A stretch of DNA of 62,340 nucleotides from Propionibacteriaceae bacterium (GCA_031265875.1 JAISCA010000070.1:1-62340); one strand, 5' to 3'; shown: positions 8,637 to 16,813, counted from the stretch's first letter. The notes: generated by a model from the letters alone, not told the origin. Made by a program: numbers and translations.

Positions 8637-9146
8637 TCATTCCTTCGGGTGGGTGTGGGTGTCAGGCGACGGCGCGGTTGGCCGACTCAGGCCGAGCTGA
8701 TTGGTCAGGACGGCGTGCAACCCGGCCGGAGTCTCAGCCGCCTGGAGCCGGAGCAGGAAGTCGTCCGATTGGATGGCGTGAACGGTCCGGGAGAGCGAGT
8801 CGACCTGGCGGCTGGGATCGGACACGACAAGGAACAGGACAGTTGTGACGGCCACGGGCTCGTCGGCGGCGTCGCCGCCCATGGGCGCGAACAGGATCGG
8901 CCTGATCAAGGTGACGACGGCCAGGGCGTCACGCCGGACGTGGCTGGCGTCGGTGTGGGGCAGGGCCACGCCGCCGGCCGGAACGGCCAAGCCGGTGGGG
9001 AAGACCGCTTCACGGGCCAGTAGGGCCTCGTGGTACGTCGCCCCGACGAAACCCAGGTCCCGGAGGAGACGGGCGACGTGAGCGAAGAGGTCCTCCTGGC
9101 TGGCGATCGCCAAGTGGGGCAAGAGGAGTCGAGGGTCGAGTTCCAT
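8637..9146 (-). CDS. gatA: PTS IIA (fructose/mannitol/galactitol class)
   Basis: A 169-aa cytosolic IIA. The active histidine is His64 in GGVALPHTDASHV, with FPTGLAVP before it as in GatA and FruA-type IIA domains. It accepts phosphate from HPr-His15 and passes it to IIB-Cys10. The C-terminal 15 residues (PTAPSPDTHTHPKE) look disordered. It starts 2 nt after the DeoR gene, so regulator and transporter share one message. Confidence 0.92.
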   Translation of the reverse strand: MELDPRLLLPHLAIASQEDLFAHVARLLRDLGFVGATYHEALLAREAVFPTGLAVPAGGVALPHTDASHVRRDALAVVTLIRPILFAPMGGDAADEPVAVTTVLFLVVSDPSRQVDSLSRTVHAIQSDDFLLRLQAAETPAGLHAVLTNQLGLSRPTAPSPDTHTHPKE

Positions 9147-9148
9147 GG

Positions 9149-9937
9149 TCAGGGCTCCTGCGGCGAGGGTCCGGCTTCGGCCGCGGCGGCCAGATGGACC
9201 GTGACTTGGCGGGACTCGAAGTCACGCAGCGTCGGCTGAGGGGCCAGGTCGTCCGTGACCAGGAGATCGGGGCCGTCGGCCGGAGCCGTGACGTGGGCCG
9301 CCACGACGCCGAACTTGGAGTGGTCCACCACCATGACGACGACCCCGCAACGCTCCATGGCCTGGGCCGACGTCTCCGACTCGAACGGGTTCGGATTGGT
9401 GAAGCCCACGACCGGATCAGCCCCGACGCAGCCGAAGAAGCCGATGTCGAAGTGGAGTTGACGCAGGTTGCGGGCCGCCAAGGGCCCGTACAGCGAGTTC
9501 TCCGTCCCTCGGACCAGTCCGCCGGGCAGCATGACCTGGATAGATGGCTTGCCGGCCAGCAATTGGGCGATGGGAAGGGAGTTCGTGACCACGGTGAGTT
9601 CTTCGAAGCGCAACAGCTCCGAGGCCAGGGCGAAGGTGGTCGTGCCGTAGTCGAGGAAAACGGTGTCCCCCGGCGACACCAGCCTGGCCGCTAGGCGGGC
9701 GATCCGTCGCTTCTCCTCCCGCCGGGCGCCGAGGCGCAGGTCGTAGGCGGTCTCCGCGTTCGAGGCTGTCAGCACCGCGCCGCCGCGCACGGTCGTCAGC
9801 AAGCCCTCGGCCGCCAAATCGTAAAGGTCCTTGCGCACTGTTTCCCGGCTGACCCCCAGGAGGCGAGACAGATCGGCGATCCGGATCGACTCCTCGGACT
9901 GGAGAAGACTCAGTATTTGAGTTCGGCGTTCGCTCAC
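9149..9937 (-). CDS. DeoR-family transcriptional regulator of the PTS operon
   Basis: A 262-aa repressor with an N-terminal winged helix (RRTQILSLLQ, then LLGVSRETVRKDLYDL as recognition region) and a C-terminal DeoR sensor domain with VFLDYGTTT and VVTNSLPIAQLL. DeoR proteins of this type sense sugar phosphates. I choose the GTG at 9937, preceded by GAAGGGA, over the ATG at 9952, which lacks a clear site and would overlap the operator repeats. It is the first gene of the operon, so it probably represses itself and everything downstream until a phosphorylated polyol or tagatose 6-phosphate appears. Confidence 0.92.
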   Translation of the reverse strand: MSERRTQILSLLQSEESIRIADLSRLLGVSRETVRKDLYDLAAEGLLTTVRGGAVLTASNAETAYDLRLGARREEKRRIARLAARLVSPGDTVFLDYGTTTFALASELLRFEELTVVTNSLPIAQLLAGKPSIQVMLPGGLVRGTENSLYGPLAARNLRQLHFDIGFFGCVGADPVVGFTNPNPFESETSAQAMERCGVVVMVVDHSKFGVVAAHVTAPADGPDLLVTDDLAPQPTLRDFESRQVTVHLAAAAEAGPSPQEP

Positions 9938-9948
9938 GGGAGTTCCCT

Positions 9949-9992
9949 TCATCGCGTTCCCGTACTGGCCTGATCACGTTTCCGTATTGGCC
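9949..9992. promoter_or_regulatory. Tandem 22-bp operator repeats upstream of the DeoR gene
   Basis: Two adjacent 22-bp units (9949-9970 and 9971-9992) agree at 18 of 22 positions. Their shared core is CGTT, one variable base, then CCGTA, one variable base, then TGGCC. They begin just after the predicted transcription start and end near the ribosome site, which suits a repressor roadblock. DeoR-family operators are often spaced direct repeats. Binding is inferred. Confidence 0.65.
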
Positions 9993-9999
9993 TACGCCT

Positions 10000-10029
10000 A
10001 CTATATTTGGCACTTGCAAAGAACGTCAA
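10000..10029 (-). promoter_or_regulatory. Promoter of the PTS operon
   Basis: On the minus strand, TTGACG (10024-10029) is followed after 18 nt by TATAGT (10000-10005), a near-consensus vegetative promoter. Initiation is expected near 9993, directly at the operator repeats. This is the only strong promoter before the nine-gene operon. Confidence 0.7.
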
Positions 10030-10097
10030 GTCAATACCCTCCTGTCTAGTGTCCTGCGCCGCTCTCGGACGGGCCTCTTCGTCGCCATCTGGGCGCC

Positions 10098-10121
10098 CCA
10101 CCCCCGGACGGAAGGGGGTGG
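10098..10121 (+). other. Leader hairpin before the Fe-ADH gene
   Basis: CCACCCCC (10098-10105) pairs fully with GGGGGTGG (10114-10121) across an 8-nt loop. It lies about 8 nt before the AGGATAGGGA ribosome site of the gene starting at 10140, so it could affect mRNA stability or translation. Confidence 0.4.
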
Positions 10122-10139
10122 AGGGGGCAGGATAGGGAC

Positions 10140-11279
10140 ATGGAATCCTTCGTCTTCGCCACCTCCGCCCGGATCGAGTTCGGAGCCGGGCGCGTCGCCC
10201 AACTGCCCCAGCTGGTGGCCGGGCTCGGCGCCCGTCCGCTCGTCGTGACGGGTGGACGGCCCCAGCGGCTGGCCGCCGTGACGGGCTCGCTGACCGACTC
10301 AGCCGTCTTCGCCGTCGCCCAGGAGCCGACCTTCGACATCGCCCGGGCCGGGCTGGCCGCGGCGCTCAGCCATGGGGCCGACGTCGTGGTCGGCCTGGGC
10401 GGCGGGTCCGTCCTCGACACGGCCAAGATCATCGCCGCCTTGGCCAGCAACGGCGGCGATCCGCTCGACTACGCCGAGGTCATCGGCGCCGGGCAGCCGC
10501 TGAGCCGGCCCGCCTTGCCGGTCGTGGCCGTCCCCACGACCTCCGGCACGGGTTCCGAGGTGACGGCCAACGGCGTCCTGGCCGCGCCGGAACATAGCGT
10601 CAAGGTTTCCTTGCGTTCAACTACGATGCTGCCGCGCGTCGCCTTGGTCGACCCGGCTCTGACCCTCGACCTGCCGCCGGCCGTCACGGCCCACTCCGGC
10701 CTCGACGCCCTGGTCCAGTGCGTCGAGCCTTTCGTCACCCCCTTCGCCAATCCGCTGACCGATGGCTTCGCCCGTACCGGCATCGCCCGATCGGGCCGCA
10801 GCCTCAGACGGGCCTACGCCGACGGCTCCGACTTGGCCGCCCGCACCGACTTGGCTCTGGCTTCGCTCCTGAGCGGACTCTGCTTGGCCAACGCCAAGCT
10901 GGGAGCCGCCCACGGCATCGCCGCTCCAGCCGGCGGCCTGTTGGGCGCTCCTCACGGAGCCATCACGGCCGCCGTCATGCCGGCGGTCTGCCGTCACAAT
11001 CTGGCCGCCGCCCGGGCCGGCCAGGCCCCCCGCGCAGTCGAGGAGCGCTACGCCGAAGTCGGCTACCTCCTGACCGGGCGGCGGACGCCCGAGGCCGGCA
11101 TCGAATGGTTCGCCCAGACAGCCGCTCTGTTGGGGGTCGAGGGCCTGGCCTCGTATGGACTGACCGAAGCCCAGATCCCGGCCCTGGCCGAAGCCTCGGC
11201 CCGTTCCTCCAGCAGCAAGGGCAACCCCGTCTCGCTGACTCCGTCTGACTTCGAGGCCATCCTGACCGAGTCGCTCTGA
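10140..11279 (+). CDS. Iron-containing alcohol dehydrogenase
   Basis: A 379-aa group III (Fe-ADH) oxidoreductase. The N-terminal NAD(P) domain has GGGSVLDTAK, then PTTSGTGSEVT. The metal-binding helical domain has HSGLDALVQCVE, HGIAAPAGGLLGAPHG and the C-terminal SKGNPV-type end. Members reduce small aldehydes or oxidise short diols, including lactaldehyde and propanediol. The gene is divergent from the PTS operon and shares its 200-nt control region, so it may be co-regulated. It could recycle NADH by reducing an aldehyde made in polyol fermentation. Substrate is unproven. Confidence 0.9.
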   Translation: MESFVFATSARIEFGAGRVAQLPQLVAGLGARPLVVTGGRPQRLAAVTGSLTDSAVFAVAQEPTFDIARAGLAAALSHGADVVVGLGGGSVLDTAKIIAALASNGGDPLDYAEVIGAGQPLSRPALPVVAVPTTSGTGSEVTANGVLAAPEHSVKVSLRSTTMLPRVALVDPALTLDLPPAVTAHSGLDALVQCVEPFVTPFANPLTDGFARTGIARSGRSLRRAYADGSDLAARTDLALASLLSGLCLANAKLGAAHGIAAPAGGLLGAPHGAITAAVMPAVCRHNLAAARAGQAPRAVEERYAEVGYLLTGRRTPEAGIEWFAQTAALLGVEGLASYGLTEAQIPALAEASARSSSSKGNPVSLTPSDFEAILTESL

Positions 11280-11345
11280 CGATCAGAACCAGGCGCCGAC
11301 GGCCGGACCGAGGACGAGAATGACGACTGGGATCCCATCGACCCC

Positions 11346-11374
11346 TTGACATCTACACATGTCTATACATTAGG
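11346..11374 (+). promoter_or_regulatory. GntR/HutC-type operator with -35 element
   Basis: TTGACA (11346-11351) is followed by ATGTCTATACAT (11359-11370), whose core GTCTATAC fits the HutC/NagR operator pattern GTNTANAC. A weak -10 (ATTAGG) lies 17 nt after the -35. A remnant of a HutC-type regulator lies at 15032-15442, on the other side of the sugar module. The pair were probably regulator and target. Confidence 0.55.
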
Positions 11375-11558
11375 CTGCCGGTCTGGGCATTCAGCTACCA
11401 GAGCCAGTCAACGATGACGTCGGCCGGCCCTCACTGAAGAAGTACACATGGAGAGATGTCGCCGTCGGCCCCACCAGGGCCATCATGGTCGTTTCGTGCG
11501 CTCTGGGGCGTCTCCTGCTTCCAGAGCCACTCGGTCTGGGACGCTGCCTGCAATCACA

Positions 11559-11571
11559 GGGGGGGGGGGGG
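11559..11571 (+). repeat. 13-G homopolymer
   Basis: Thirteen consecutive G residues in noncoding sequence. Such runs slip during replication and are also prone to sequencing error. Confidence 0.85.
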
Positions 11572-11978
11572 CTCGGTCAGCCTCTAGACGACCCGCCCCA
11601 GGCCGACCCACTGCGCCCAATCAGGGCGAGCCTCAGACCTGTGAGCCGCGTCTTCACCGACGCCACCCGCGTGACCGGAGTCTAGACGCCGCCCGTCCTG
11701 ACAACGCTGGGCTGAACAGCCCAATCACCGTCGGGGCGTTGTCAGCGCCGCCGTCTAAATCCCCCGCCGCCGTATCGACTCTGGCCAGTCTCAACGCTTC
11801 AATCGGCTCACTCACAAGCGCCAGCGCTCGACCTTCGCCTCAGTCGTGTTCACCTGCGAGGTCGAGGACGCCACCGGCGCCGGCCCGGTCGGACTGGCGG
11901 TCACACCGGCGCGACTCTCACCCTCTCTCCGTCCAACCTCACCCGGCACACTGACGTGCCCCAACGAAAGGAAATCCC

Positions 11979-13520
11979 ATGGGCCATTACCTAGTCGGAC
12001 TCGATGAAGGCACCACCGGCTGCAAAACCTGCGTCTTCGACCTGGCCGGCAATCTCATCGGCAGCGACTACCGCGAATACTCCTGCGTCTACTTCCCCGA
12101 CAAACCAGGCTTCGTCGAACAGTCCGACGCCGAGATCACACCCGCCCTCTACGCCTCGGTCAAAGCCGCCATCGCCAAGTCTGGCGTCGACGCCTCCGAG
12201 ATCATCGCCATCGGCCTCAGCTCCCAAGGCGCGGTCATCGGCCTGGTCGACGACCAGGGCCAGGCCATCGGCAACTTCATCTCTTGGCAGGACGTGCGCG
12301 GCGTGTCCATGTTCGGCCAGATGGAGCAGCTGATGACACCGCGCCAGTTCTACGACATCACGGGGTGGGACATGCACCACCCGCTCAATCCGGTGGCAAA
12401 ACACGTCTGGCTGCAAAAACATGAGCCGGACTTGTACGAGAGGGCCGCCCGTTTCGTGACGAACCAAGAGTTCTTCCTACACCAGTTCGGCGCCGACGGC
12501 TGGTTCTCCGACTCCTCCTCGATCTGCCGGGAAGGCCTCGCCCAAGCTGACGTCCACGACTACAGTCCGACGATCTTCGAGGTCTTCGGCATGGACCCGT
12601 CCAAGCGGGGCGAACGAGTGCCCCACGGCACCGTGGTCGGCCAGATCACGCCGACGCTGGCCGAACTGACCGGTCTGCCGGTCGGCTGCGCCGTCTGCGT
12701 CGGGGCGATGGACCAAGACTGCTCCTCTTACGGCTGCGGCCTGATCCGCCAAGGTGACACGACCATCGTCATGGGCACTTTCGGAGCTTGCTACATCTGC
12801 TCCGACCAGCCGATCCGTGATCCCGAGGACTCCATGCTGATGGTCAAGTCCCACACCTACTTCGAACATGGCCCCAACACCTGGACCATCGAAGGATCCT
12901 CCCCCGCCTCGGCCAGCTCCTACCGCTGGTTCCGGGACAACCTAGCCCAATTAGAAGTGGCGGCCGGGCGCTCCACCGGACTGGACCCGTACGACATGAT
13001 CAACGCTCAGATCGCCCGCTCCACGCCCGGGGCCAACGGCGTCACCTTCCTGCCCTTCCTGCAAGGCCGGGCCGGCGGCACGGTCGGACCGAACGCCAAA
13101 GCCACCTTGGCCGGTATGCGGATGTCGACATCCCGTGACGACATGGCCCGAGCCGTCATGGAGGGCATCTGCTACGAGCAGAAGGAGGTCCTCCTGGCTC
13201 AGAGCAAGTCGGGCCTCAAGGTGGGCGACATCCGGCTGACCGGCGGCGCGGCCAAGTCGCCGCTCTGGGTCCAGATGCAAGCCGACATCTACCAGCGCCC
13301 CGTCACCGTTCTGTCGACGACGGAGAACGGTTGCCTGGGCGCGGCTCTCTTCGCCGGAGTCGGCACGGGCACTTACAAAGACGCCTACGAGGCCGTCGAC
13401 AACGCCGTCCAGATGGCTACGACGTACGAGCCCGATCCCAAACTCGCCGGACCCTACGAAGAAGCCTACGAACGTTTCGAGGGCGCCTACCAAGGCCTCA
13501 CCTCGACCATCTACGCCTAG
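11979..13520 (+). CDS. FGGY-family carbohydrate kinase (module 1)
   Basis: A 513-aa ATP-dependent sugar kinase. The N-terminal phosphate loop reads GLDEGTTGCKTCVFD. The second ATPase half shows GAMDQDCSSYGCG, VMGTFGACY and the adenosine motif LTGGAAKSPLW. Family members act on xylulose, ribulose, glycerol, erythritol or autoinducer-2; this one does not match a subgroup I can name. The RBS GAAAGGAAA is near the ATG. A DERA-like aldolase (12 nt on) and an SDR follow, so phosphorylation probably primes a keto-sugar for cleavage. A distant paralog lies at 60411-61967. Confidence 0.88.
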   Translation: MGHYLVGLDEGTTGCKTCVFDLAGNLIGSDYREYSCVYFPDKPGFVEQSDAEITPALYASVKAAIAKSGVDASEIIAIGLSSQGAVIGLVDDQGQAIGNFISWQDVRGVSMFGQMEQLMTPRQFYDITGWDMHHPLNPVAKHVWLQKHEPDLYERAARFVTNQEFFLHQFGADGWFSDSSSICREGLAQADVHDYSPTIFEVFGMDPSKRGERVPHGTVVGQITPTLAELTGLPVGCAVCVGAMDQDCSSYGCGLIRQGDTTIVMGTFGACYICSDQPIRDPEDSMLMVKSHTYFEHGPNTWTIEGSSPASASSYRWFRDNLAQLEVAAGRSTGLDPYDMINAQIARSTPGANGVTFLPFLQGRAGGTVGPNAKATLAGMRMSTSRDDMARAVMEGICYEQKEVLLAQSKSGLKVGDIRLTGGAAKSPLWVQMQADIYQRPVTVLSTTENGCLGAALFAGVGTGTYKDAYEAVDNAVQMATTYEPDPKLAGPYEEAYERFEGAYQGLTSTIYA

Positions 13521-13532
13521 AAAGGAATCAGC

Positions 13533-14249
13533 ATGCGTTTCAACGCTCAGACAGCCACCCCGACCAGTGTGGCCCAACACCTCGAACTGTGGACGCCCGA
13601 CGTCCTCAGCCCAGCCGAGGTCGACCGCTGGATCGACCTCGCCAAGCGATATCAGTTGCGGACTTATCTGGTCTTCGAGCAGTGGCTGCCGCAGGTCGCG
13701 GCCGGATTGGCCGGCACAGGCATACTGGTCGGGTCCGGCATCAACTTCCCCATGGGCGCCGACTGCCCCGCCGCCAAAGCCAAAGCGGTGGAAGACGTCC
13801 TGGCCAAAGGCGCCACCACCATCGACTTCTCGATGAACTGGCGCGCCCTCATGAGCGATCACGTCGACCAAGTCCGTGAGGAGCTCCGCCTCTTCTCCAG
13901 CCTGGCCGCCGAGGTCGAACGCAAGACCATCATCGAGGTCTGCTTCCTGACCGACGACAAAATCCGCCAAGCCTGCGACCTGGTCGTCGAAGCCGACATC
14001 CACTGGGTCAAAACCTCGACCGGCCAATTCCAAGGGCCGAACATGGAACAAGTCGCCATCGTCCTCGACCAACTCCGAGGCAGCGGGACCGGTTGCAAGG
14101 TCTCAGGAGTCAAGTTCCCCAGAGCCCAGAACGCCTACGCCTTCCTCCTGGCCGGGGTCGAGATCATCGGCTCCCAAGGGGTGGTCGAGATCATCGAAGG
14201 ACTGGAGAAACTACGCGCCCTAGGCGTCCTCCCCGCCTACCAGGGGTGA
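13533..14249 (+). CDS. DeoC/DERA-like class I aldolase (module 1)
   Basis: A 238-aa TIM-barrel aldolase of the deoxyribose-phosphate aldolase superfamily. Three positions match the E. coli DERA catalytic residues: Asp98 (TTIDFSMN, for Asp102), Schiff-base Lys160 (WVKTSTGQF, for Lys167) and Lys189 (GCKVSGVKF, for Lys201). The C-terminus GVLPAYQG is shared with the paralog at the right edge. The phosphate loop (SGVKFPRAQNAY) departs from the SGGIR of true DeoC, so the substrate is probably not deoxyribose 5-phosphate. It likely cleaves the product of the adjacent kinase. AAGGAA precedes the ATG. Confidence 0.8.
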   Translation: MRFNAQTATPTSVAQHLELWTPDVLSPAEVDRWIDLAKRYQLRTYLVFEQWLPQVAAGLAGTGILVGSGINFPMGADCPAAKAKAVEDVLAKGATTIDFSMNWRALMSDHVDQVREELRLFSSLAAEVERKTIIEVCFLTDDKIRQACDLVVEADIHWVKTSTGQFQGPNMEQVAIVLDQLRGSGTGCKVSGVKFPRAQNAYAFLLAGVEIIGSQGVVEIIEGLEKLRALGVLPAYQG

Positions 14250-14252
14250 ACC

Positions 14253-14993
14253 ATGCCGCTCGAGAACAAAGTGTGCGTCATCACGGGAGCCGCCGGCGGC
14301 CTCGGTCAAGCCATCGCCTCGGGCTTAGCCCAGGCCGGAGCCGAGTTGGCCTTGATCGAAGTCGACCAGGCCAAGGCGGACGCCGCGGCCACGGCCTGTG
14401 GCACTGGCCGGGGCTATGGCTGCGACGTCCGCTCGGTCGCCGCCATCGCCCAAGCCTTCGAACAGATCGCGAACGACTACGGCGCTGTGAATGTCCTGAT
14501 CAACGCCGCCGGGTTGGCCAACCGGACCCCGATCGAGGCGGTCACGGAGGAAGAATGGGACTTGCTCTCAGACGTCAACCTGAAAGGTCTCTTCTTCTGC
14601 TCCCAGGCCGCCTACCGGATCATGCTGACCCAGGGCGGCGGCCGGATCGTCAACCTGTCGTCGACCCGAGCGCTCCAACACGACGGCCGTCACGTCATCT
14701 ACGACGCCACCAAGGCGGCCGTGACAGCCTTGACCAGAACATTCGCCGTGGCCGGCGGACCGCACGGCATCACAGCCAATTCCATCAGCCCCGCCTACGT
14801 CCTAACCGAAATGACCCGCCACAACCTCGACCGACCAGGCTGGTACGAGTCGATCACAAGTAATATTCCATTAGGGCGGATGATGCGACCAGAGGACATC
14901 GCCCACGCCGTCGTCTTCTTGGCCTCGGATCTGTCAGCTAGCATCACCGGCCACGACTTGGTCATCGACGGCGGTTGGACCGTCTCCGAGTGA
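14253..14993 (+). CDS. Short-chain dehydrogenase/reductase (module 1)
   Basis: A 246-aa classical SDR. It has the cofactor loop TGAAGGLG, CDVRS, the NAG-equivalent NAAG, catalytic Ser in VNLSST, and Tyr-Lys in YDATK, ending DGGWTVSE. An acidic residue (LIEVDQ) at the end of strand 2 favours NAD(H). It starts 3 nt after the aldolase gene and completes the module. It may oxidise a polyol or sugar to the keto form used by the kinase, or reduce an aldolase product. The stretch 14860-14875 is AT-rich compared with its surroundings. Confidence 0.87.
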   Translation: MPLENKVCVITGAAGGLGQAIASGLAQAGAELALIEVDQAKADAAATACGTGRGYGCDVRSVAAIAQAFEQIANDYGAVNVLINAAGLANRTPIEAVTEEEWDLLSDVNLKGLFFCSQAAYRIMLTQGGGRIVNLSSTRALQHDGRHVIYDATKAAVTALTRTFAVAGGPHGITANSISPAYVLTEMTRHNLDRPGWYESITSNIPLGRMMRPEDIAHAVVFLASDLSASITGHDLVIDGGWTVSE

Positions 14994-15031
14994 CCCCATG
15001 ACACCTAGGTCCGGCCGTCGGCGGTCCTGTT

Positions 15032-15442
15032 CTACCCGCCGTCGGCCGGGCCGGGTGTGTGTTCGAACTCCAGTTGGAGGAACGACGGGACGATGAGGAA
15101 GCGCGCCAGCGTGAAGAGATATTCCTCGGCGTCGTAACGGCGTTCCTCCAGACGGAGCAGCGGCGAGCCGGTGGCGATGTCCAATTCATGGGCCTCCGTG
15201 GCGGTGGCGGCGACGGCGGACAGATTCTCCCGGATGACGGCCGCTATGGCCCCGGCCTCACGCAGCAGGTCGGTCAAACGGCCTGTGATGAGGCGGCGCG
15301 AGTCGATCTTGGCCGCGAACTCCGGCCGAGTCCAGGCGTAGTGGTACATGGCCGGGCGGGCGTTCTCGGCCAGCGGGTAGCGGACCCGCTCCAGGTAGAA
15401 CAGCTCGTCCCCTCCGCCAAGCCGAAGGCCTGGGCGACCGAT
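15032..15442 (-). pseudogene. Remnant of a GntR/HutC regulator (UTRA domain only)
   Basis: The readable part matches the UTRA ligand domain: DELFYLERVRYPLAENARP, then ITGRLTDLLRE, ending with LARFLIVPSFLQLEF. The N-terminal winged helix is missing. Just upstream, FGLAEG reads in another frame and would join DELFYLERV if one G were added near 15410, which suggests a frameshift. The 5' end stops at the Fic stop codon (15443-15445), which is in the same frame. The Fic arrival probably removed the DNA-binding half, leaving the kinase operon (operator at 11359) without its repressor. Confidence 0.7.
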
Positions 15443-16813
15443 CTAGACCAGAGCGCCTCGAAGCCGCTCCATGAACCGCTGCACCGCGCCGTCGGCCCAA
15501 GCTTTCAATTTCAGACTGAAAGCCGTGGTCTGCACCGGATTAAGATCTCTTTCCAACACCTCGAGAGGGGCCGTGCCGTCGTCGGCCACGACGAGCAGTC
15601 TTGGAGATGGCGTTCGCCGCTCCATGGCGATGATGTGCGACAAAAGCGGTCGAGTCTCCTGAGCCGGTCCGGTTCTCGCGTATATCGCCACCCACGAATG
15701 CGAGTTCACCGGAGCGTAGCCTGACGGAATGGGAAAGCTCCACGAGAACGACGTGTCCAGGTCTATGGGGCCGTATGAGACCGCGAGCACACGAGCATGA
15801 AAACTAGGATCGAGATTGGCACGGCCAAGCGCCTCCCGCAGACTGTCGGAACAAAGACTCAGAACCAGTTTTGACAATAACACTATCTCTTCACTGGGAA
15901 GTGAAGGCGCGAGAGCGTTCAGATCGGAGGCGGACACCGCCTGGCTCGGTTGAACCGCCATGGATTGCTCCAACAGACCGATGACGTCGATCACTCGAGC
16001 CTCCACGAAGCGCACGAAAGCGCTCGGCCGTCCCGCGTCAGCTGCCTCCAGCGCGTCGATATAGAGGCCACGTTGATCAGCGAAGATGACCAGCGGCACA
16101 CCGGGAGCGCGGTACAGATAGACACTGGCCAACGCCCGCGCTACGCGCCCGTTCCCATCAGCGAAAGGGTGGACACAGCTGAAGGCGTAGTGGGCGTAGG
16201 CGGACTGAACGACCGGATGGGCCACTTGGAAACGGTCCGAACCCAACTCATCCATGAGACGAGTCAATTCGGAGGCCGTGTCCTCAGGTGGCGCGTAGTG
16301 GTGCAGCCGCCCGGTTGACGCGCTGGTCGGATTATTGGGGAACTGTTTGTACTCGCCATGAGGCAGTGGACGCCGATCCTCCCGAAGCTGACCGACGCCA
16401 GGCACGTAGACCGTGTAAGTCGACTGGTGCTTCGTGATCACGGCGTGTAACTCACGGATCCACTTAGAACTGATCGGAGTGGAGCCGGTCACCGCGTCCA
16501 ACACATAGTCGTAGCCGGCCAGAGCGTCCTCGATAGACCGCTTGACTCGTTCACCTTTCTGGTCGAGAGCCTGTCGCCAGAATTCACTTCGCCGCGCGAT
16601 TGTCTCTGTGAAACCACGATCGGTGGTGTAGAGCCCTTCGATGGCACCCGTGTCCACCGCCGCGTAACGAGTCGCGACCGTCAGGGCTTGACGCCGGGCT
16701 TCAGGGGTGGCCGCCGCCTTGATCCGTCTCAAACGAGACGCGTAGCCCTCCACCACCGATGGGTCGAAATCGACTGACCAGTCGGCGAAGGCCGGAAACG
16801 GCTCGTAGGTCAT
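15443..16813 (-). CDS. Fic-family protein AMP-transferase (class II)
   Basis: A 456-aa Fic protein that should transfer AMP from ATP to a target hydroxyl. The catalytic motif is HPFADGNGRVAR (His215 to Arg226). An N-terminal inhibitory helix motif TGAIEG (55-60) matches S/T-xxx-E-G/N, so activity is probably self-restrained. The C-terminal 190 residues are a domain I do not recognise, possibly target-binding. The ATG at 16813 has GGAGGAG just ahead. No separate antitoxin gene is seen. The base composition is slightly lower in GC than neighbours, and the gene abuts a truncated regulator, so recent transfer is likely. Confidence 0.9.
   Translation of the reverse strand: MTYEPFPAFADWSVDFDPSVVEGYASRLRRIKAAATPEARRQALTVATRYAAVDTGAIEGLYTTDRGFTETIARRSEFWRQALDQKGERVKRSIEDALAGYDYVLDAVTGSTPISSKWIRELHAVITKHQSTYTVYVPGVGQLREDRRPLPHGEYKQFPNNPTSASTGRLHHYAPPEDTASELTRLMDELGSDRFQVAHPVVQSAYAHYAFSCVHPFADGNGRVARALASVYLYRAPGVPLVIFADQRGLYIDALEAADAGRPSAFVRFVEARVIDVIGLLEQSMAVQPSQAVSASDLNALAPSLPSEEIVLLSKLVLSLCSDSLREALGRANLDPSFHARVLAVSYGPIDLDTSFSWSFPIPSGYAPVNSHSWVAIYARTGPAQETRPLLSHIIAMERRTPSPRLLVVADDGTAPLEVLERDLNPVQTTAFSLKLKAWADGAVQRFMERLRGALV

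Larger units (their letters stand above)
11280..11978. other. 700-nt gap with degraded sequence
   Basis: No intact gene is supported. The left part holds a promoter/operator (11346-11374). The middle holds a 13-G run (11559-11571). The right part (about 11830-11930) has one frame reading FTCEVEDATGAGPVGLAVT, which resembles an Ig-like surface domain but has no start and is broken. The gap may be a decayed gene or long leader ahead of the kinase. Confidence 0.4.

Noticed and set aside
11448-11954. Possible gene in the gap before the kinase (168 codons)
   Set aside because: No domain, no good ribosome site, low-complexity composition and a 13-G run inside. I treat it as decayed noncoding sequence.
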